Of a stretch of 64,000 nt of DNA, positions 60,097 to 64,000 are shown piece by piece. The notes below the pieces were generated by a model. The model had not been told where the DNA came from and searched no databases. It saw only the letters and a list, made by a program, of their open reading frames with translations. Within the stretch, counting starts at the first letter, position 1. Each line of letters begins with the position of its first letter. The DNA is from Kineosporiaceae bacterium (lineage in GTDB: Bacteria; Actinomycetota; Actinomycetes; Actinomycetales; Kineosporiaceae): assembly GCA_016713225.1 (NCBI GenBank), contig JADJPO010000002.1, forward strand, positions 682,001-746,000. The letters are read 5' to 3'. The position numbers were made by a program, and so were the translations under genes.

Positions 60097-61451
60097 CCAA
60101 TCCGCTGGTGGTGGGCCTGTCCTATCGCACCGCTCCGTTCGGCCTGCTGGAACGCGCTGCGCTCGATGCAGCCTCCTGCCGTGCGCTGGAGCTGCGGCTG
60201 TGCGGCGCCGAGCACGTGTCCGAGGCCGTGGTGCTCTCGACCTGCAATCGGCTCGAGGTCTACGCCTCGGTCGACCGGTTCCATGCCGCGCTGGCGGCGG
60301 TCGGTGACCTGCTCGCCGAGGTCACCGGCGTCCGGCTGGACGACCTGACCGAACACCTCTACGTGCACTACGAGGGGGCGGCGATCGAGCACCTGTTCGC
60401 CGTGGCCGCCGGGCTGGACTCGATGGCGGTGGGCGAGCAGCAGATCCTCGGCCAGGTGCGGGGCGCGCTCAGGGCCGCCCAGGACGGCGGGACGGCCTCC
60501 CGGCGACTGATCCCCTTGCTGCAGACGGCGTTGCGCGTCGGCAAGCGCGTGCACACCGAGACCGACATCGACCGCACGGCCGTCTCGCTGGTCGAGACCG
60601 GGTTGGACGCCGGCCGCGCCGTTCTCGGCCCGCTGGAGCAGACGCACGCCCTGGTGCTCGGCGCCGGGGCGATGAGTGGCCTGGTGGTGGCCACCCTGCA
60701 ACGGGCCGGGGTGGGCACCCTGACGGTGATCAACCGCACCCCGGAACGTGCCGAACGACTGGCCGCCGCCGCCGGCGGCTCGGCCCGGCCGTTGGCCGAC
60801 CTGGCCGCCGCGCTGGCCGAGGCCGATCTGGTCATCAGCTGCGCCGGCGCGGGTGGTTACCTGGTGCGCCCCGAGGCGGTGGCCTCGGCCGGGTACGGGC
60901 GCTCCCGCGGGCAACAGGTCTACCTCGATCTCGCCCTGCCCCGGGACATCGACCCGGCCATCGGCGCCCTGGACGGCGTCCGGTTGATCGATCTGGCCCA
61001 ACTCGGCGACCTGGTGGCCGACGCCGACCGGGCCCCCGGGGTCGAGCAGGCGCGCACCCTGGTCGCCGAGGAGGTCGAGGCCTACCTGGTGGCAGCGGCC
61101 GCCCTGGACGCCGCGCCGACGGTCGCCGCGTTGCGCGAGATGGCCCGTGGCGTGATGGATTCCGAACTCACCCGGCTGCGGGCGCGACTGGGGGACGACG
61201 TCGATCGGCGCACCCTGGCCGAGCTCGAGCGCGCCGTCCACCGGGTGGTGGAGAAGCTGCTGCACATGCCCACGGTGCGGGTGAAGGAACTTGCGGGCGA
61301 GCCCAACGGTTCGGTGTATGCCGAGGCCTTGCGCGAACTGTTCGGCCTCGACCTGGGCCGCCGCGTGGCGGCCGTGAGCACGCTGAGTCTGACGGCCGAG
61401 TCGGGCTCGGCCGAGGTGAGCCTCACGATCGAGGGGGTGGGTGCGCCGTGA
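60093..61451 (+). CDS. hemA: Glutamyl-tRNA reductase
   Basis: First committed step of C5-pathway tetrapyrrole synthesis. It shows LVVGLSYRTAPFGLLER, the catalytic Cys in VVLSTCNRLEVYA, DSMAVGEQQILGQVRGAL, NADPH-binding ALVLGAGAMSGLVVATLQ and the C-terminal dimerisation helix VVEKLLHMPTVRVKELA. At 452 residues it is full length. The GTG start overlaps the rex stop (GTGA), and its own stop overlaps hemC, so the operon is translationally coupled. Confidence 0.97.
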   Translation: MTNPLVVGLSYRTAPFGLLERAALDAASCRALELRLCGAEHVSEAVVLSTCNRLEVYASVDRFHAALAAVGDLLAEVTGVRLDDLTEHLYVHYEGAAIEHLFAVAAGLDSMAVGEQQILGQVRGALRAAQDGGTASRRLIPLLQTALRVGKRVHTETDIDRTAVSLVETGLDAGRAVLGPLEQTHALVLGAGAMSGLVVATLQRAGVGTLTVINRTPERAERLAAAAGGSARPLADLAAALAEADLVISCAGAGGYLVRPEAVASAGYGRSRGQQVYLDLALPRDIDPAIGALDGVRLIDLAQLGDLVADADRAPGVEQARTLVAEEVEAYLVAAAALDAAPTVAALREMARGVMDSELTRLRARLGDDVDRRTLAELERAVHRVVEKLLHMPTVRVKELAGEPNGSVYAEALRELFGLDLGRRVAAVSTLSLTAESGSAEVSLTIEGVGAP

Positions 61452-62443
61452 CCCGCGTGTTGCGCCTGGGTACCCGGCGCTCGGCGTTGGCCCTGGCCCA
61501 GTCCGGTTGGGTCGCCCGCCGGATCGAACAGGCTGCCGGTGGGGCCGTGCGGGTCGAGTTGGTCGAGGTGACCACGGAGGGCGACACCTCGACGGCGCCC
61601 CTGACCAGCTTCGGCGGGGTCGGGGTGTTCGTGTCGAGCCTGCGTACCGCACTGTCGGCCGGTGAGATCGACCTGGCCGTGCACTCGTTGAAGGACCTGC
61701 CCACGACGCCGGCCCCGGGACTCGTGGTCGCAGCGATCCCCCCGCGGGAGGACCCCCGCGACGTGCTGGTGGCCCGCGACCGGGCGAGTCTGGCCGAGTT
61801 GCCCGCCGGCTCGCGGATCGGCACCGGTTCGCCCCGGCGCGCGGCCCAGTTGCGGGCCATGGGGTTCGGCCTGGAGATCGTCGACCTGCGGGGCAATGTC
61901 GACACCCGGATCGCTCGGGTGCTGGGCTCGCCCACCGGGGCGGCCGGTGACCTGGACGGCGTGGTGCTCGCCCGGGCCGGGTTGGTGCGGCTGGGCCGCG
62001 ACCACGAGGCGAGCGAGGTGATCGATCCGCTGGTGATGCTGCCCGCCCCCGGTCAGGGCGCCCTCGCCGTCGAGTGCCGCGATCCGTCGGCCGACGCCGA
62101 CGCAGCGCAGGTCGTGGCGTTCGTGAGGCCTCTGGACGACGCGAGCACCCGGGCGTGTGTCGAGGCCGAACGCGCCCTGCTGGCCACGCTCGAGGCGGGC
62201 TGCGCGGCGCCGCTGGGCGCGCTCGCCGAGATCGTGGACGACGAGGACGGTGAGCAGCTGTGGCTTCGAGCCGTCGTCGCCTCGGTGGACGGCAGCCACA
62301 GTCTGCGGCGTTCGGCACTGGGTGCTCCCACCAGCGCCGCGAGCATCGGGGTGGCCCTGGCCGCCGAACTGCTCGCCGAGGGAGCCGGTGAGTTCGTCGG
62401 TCGCCACCCGGTGGCGGCAGTACGTGGGGAGGTGGAGCGGTGA
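61448..62443 (+). CDS. hemC: Porphobilinogen deaminase (hydroxymethylbilane synthase)
   Basis: Condenses four porphobilinogens into hydroxymethylbilane. It shows VLRLGTRRSALALAQSGWVARRI, DLAVHSLKDLPTT (catalytic Asp), RIGTGSPRRAAQL, DLRGNVDTRI, LPAPGQGALAVECR and the dipyrromethane cofactor Cys in TLEAGCAAPLGALAE. The 331-residue length is normal. It overlaps hemA and hemD by 4 bp each. Confidence 0.97.
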   Translation: MTRVLRLGTRRSALALAQSGWVARRIEQAAGGAVRVELVEVTTEGDTSTAPLTSFGGVGVFVSSLRTALSAGEIDLAVHSLKDLPTTPAPGLVVAAIPPREDPRDVLVARDRASLAELPAGSRIGTGSPRRAAQLRAMGFGLEIVDLRGNVDTRIARVLGSPTGAAGDLDGVVLARAGLVRLGRDHEASEVIDPLVMLPAPGQGALAVECRDPSADADAAQVVAFVRPLDDASTRACVEAERALLATLEAGCAAPLGALAEIVDDEDGEQLWLRAVVASVDGSHSLRRSALGAPTSAASIGVALAAELLAEGAGEFVGRHPVAAVRGEVER

Positions 62444-64000
62444 CCTCCGGGCAGAGTTCGGGTCAGACGCCGGGGGCGGGGTCGGTGTGCTTCGTCGGGG
62501 TCGGTCCCGGCGACGAGGGTTTGCTCACCCTGCGGGCGGTCGAGCGGCTGGCCCGGGCCGACGTGGTCGTGGTCGATCAGCCCGGCCGCACCGCCCTGAT
62601 CGCGACCTATTGCCGGCCCGACGTCCAGGTGCTGGACGCCGGCTTCGGTGACGACGGCCAGCCGATGACCCGCAATGCGCGGGCCCGGCTGGTGGTGCGT
62701 GCGGCGCGGACCGGCGCCACCGTGGTGCGGCTGCTGGACGGCGATCCGACCACGATCAACGGTCTGGACGGCGAGATCCGGGCCTGCCGCAAGGAGAACC
62801 TTCCCTTCGAGGTGGTACCGGGGGTCTCGGCCGTGACCGCCGTGCCGGCCTATGCCGGGGTCGTGTTGACCGCCGCCGGGGTGGCCGGGATCCACATCGT
62901 GCAGCCGGACGACGAGACCGACTGGTCGCTGCACGCCGGCCCGGCGACCACGTTGGTGGTGCTCGGGCCGGTCGCCGCGCTGCTCACCGCGGTGAGCCGG
63001 TTGCTGGCCGCCGGACGGGCACCGGACACCCCGGTGGCGGTGATCACCGAGGGCACCACGGTGCACCAGCGCACCGTCACCACCACGCTGGCACAGGTGA
63101 CGCAGGTGGTGCCCGGTGCCCTGGCCGGGCCGGCGCCTCGGCGGCTGGTCGCCGTCATCGGCCGAGCCGCCGGTATGGCCGAGGGGGCGCGCTGGTTCGA
63201 GCAGCGGGCGCTGTTCGGCTGGCAGGTGCTGGTGCCGCGGACCAAGGAGCAGTCGGCCCCGCTGACGGCGTTGCTGGCCGAACACGGTGCCCTGGCACAA
63301 GTGGTGCCGACCATCGCCGTCGAACCGCCGCGTTCGCCGGCCCAGTTCGAGAAGGCCATCACGGGTCTGGTCACCGGGCGGTATCGCTGGATCGGGTTCA
63401 CCTCGGTGAACGCCGTACGCGCCGTCCGCGAGAAGGTCGAGGCCTTCGGGCTGGATGCCCGTGCGTTCGCCGGCGTCCAGGTCGCAGCGGTCGGTGGGGT
63501 CACGGCGACCGCCTTGCGGGCGTGGGGGATCGAGCCTGACCTGCTGCCCGCCGGGGACGTCGAACAGAGCTCGGCCGGGTTGCTGGAGATCTGGCCCGCG
63601 GTCGATGAGCTGCTCGACCCGATCAAGGGAGTGTTCCTGCCGCGCGCCGACATCGCCACCGACACCCTGGTGGCGGGGCTGGGCGAACTCGGCTGGGACG
63701 TCGACGATGTCACCGCCTACCGCACGGTGCGCGCGGCGCCACCGCCCGCGGAGGTCCGTGAGGCGATCAAGAGTGGCCGCTTCGACGCGGTGCTGTTCAC
63801 CTCCAGCTCGACGGTGCGCAATCTGGTCGGCATCGCCGGCAAGCCGCACCCCACCACGGTGGTGGCCTGCATCGGCCCGGCCACGGCGAAGACCGCGCAG
63901 GAATACGGGTTGCGCGTGGACGTGCTCGCCCCCGAGCCGAACGTCGCCGCGTTGGTGAGGGCGCTGGCCGAGTACGGCGACTGGCTGCGTGCCAGTGCGG
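62440..64000 (+). CDS. hemD: Uroporphyrinogen-III methyltransferase/synthase fusion (3' truncated by window edge)
   Basis: The frame is open from GTG 62440 to the end of the window (520 codons, no stop). The N-terminal part is a CobA-like tetrapyrrole methylase domain (CFVGVGPGDEGLLTLRAVERLARADVVVV, VVRLLDGDPTTINGLDGEI, PFEVVPGVSAVTAVPAYAG). The C-terminal part is uroporphyrinogen-III synthase (WQVLVPRTKEQSAPLTALLAEHGA, WIGFTSVNAVRAV, FDAVLFTSSSTVRNLVG, CIGPATAKTAQEYGLRVDV). The canonical GRGGEE loop of active SUMT is altered to NGLDGE, usual in actinobacterial fusions, so methyltransferase activity is uncertain. The GTG overlaps the hemC stop. It continues the rex-hemA-hemC-hemD operon. Confidence 0.94.
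   Translation, partial: MTSGQSSGQTPGAGSVCFVGVGPGDEGLLTLRAVERLARADVVVVDQPGRTALIATYCRPDVQVLDAGFGDDGQPMTRNARARLVVRAARTGATVVRLLDGDPTTINGLDGEIRACRKENLPFEVVPGVSAVTAVPAYAGVVLTAAGVAGIHIVQPDDETDWSLHAGPATTLVVLGPVAALLTAVSRLLAAGRAPDTPVAVITEGTTVHQRTVTTTLAQVTQVVPGALAGPAPRRLVAVIGRAAGMAEGARWFEQRALFGWQVLVPRTKEQSAPLTALLAEHGALAQVVPTIAVEPPRSPAQFEKAITGLVTGRYRWIGFTSVNAVRAVREKVEAFGLDARAFAGVQVAAVGGVTATALRAWGIEPDLLPAGDVEQSSAGLLEIWPAVDELLDPIKGVFLPRADIATDTLVAGLGELGWDVDDVTAYRTVRAAPPPAEVREAIKSGRFDAVLFTSSSTVRNLVGIAGKPHPTTVVACIGPATAKTAQEYGLRVDVLAPEPNVAALVRALAEYGDWLRASA

Noticed and set aside
1..64000. tRNA, rRNA or known riboswitch genes
   Set aside because: I scanned the intergenic gaps and saw no tRNA-like TTC/anticodon arrangement, rRNA signature or recognisable riboswitch core. 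A covariance-model search would be needed to exclude weak ones.

Overview
This 64 kb window is chromosomal DNA from a high-GC Gram-positive actinobacterium (Actinomycetota). The evidence is the high GC content, frequent GTG starts, dense 4-bp ATGA/GTGA overlaps, a 32-residue bS22-type ribosomal peptide, a short excisionase-type HTH protein, a rex-hemA-hemC-hemD operon and a radA-disA pair. I cannot name the genus. The first gene is cut at its 5' end and the last (hemD) runs off the right edge.

Region 1 (about 1-27.7 kb) is a large exopolysaccharide (EPS) or surface-glycan locus. It opens with a phosphoglycosyl transferase. A compact carrier-protein module follows: acyl carrier protein, acyl-AMP ligase, SGNH-like membrane-anchored protein, AcpS-type phosphopantetheinyl transferase, an ACP-like protein that lacks the carrier serine, asparagine synthase-like amidotransferase and a NadE-like amide synthetase. 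Then come glycosyltransferases (WecG/TagA and two GT2), a Wzy-like polymerase, a flippase gene broken by one in-frame TAG, an acetyltransferase, two related secreted glycosidase-like proteins, and a secreted PIG-L deacetylase with a perfect 987-bp internal duplication. A DUF6492-type protein, a Wzz-like protein and the dTDP-rhamnose genes rmlA, rmlC, rmlB and rmlD close the region.

Region 2 (27.8-31.5 kb) holds mutY and a nested insertion-sequence scar. An intact IS3-family element with a 4-bp target duplication sits in the remains of IS110-type elements. The IS110 ends abut copies of a palindromic intergenic repeat that recurs through the window.

Region 3 (31.4-42.4 kb) is a second EPS set: Wzy-like polymerase, Wzz/BY-kinase-like fusion, secreted beta-helix protein, a second Wzz/kinase gene broken by an in-frame TAG, an intact flippase, then a tight reverse-strand operon of two cytidylyltransferase-like enzymes, a GT2 and a polysaccharide deacetylase. 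With two sets and one broken member in each, the products may complement each other or one set may be decaying.

Region 4 (42.4-64 kb) is core housekeeping: disA, radA, a methyltransferase, a Cys-rich protein, a TIM-barrel isomerase, TetR plus an ABC-2 exporter, proline dehydrogenase, proC, a retropepsin-like protein, AcuC-type deacetylase, a small HTH protein, bS22, an SDR epimerase, a PlsC-like acyltransferase, a HAD phosphatase, a glutaredoxin-like protein and rex-hemA-hemC-hemD. A clear Rex operator overlaps the predicted rex promoter.

The observations most worth following are the carrier-protein/amidotransferase module, the palindromic repeat family and its apparent use as an IS110 target, and the two TAG-interrupted EPS genes.
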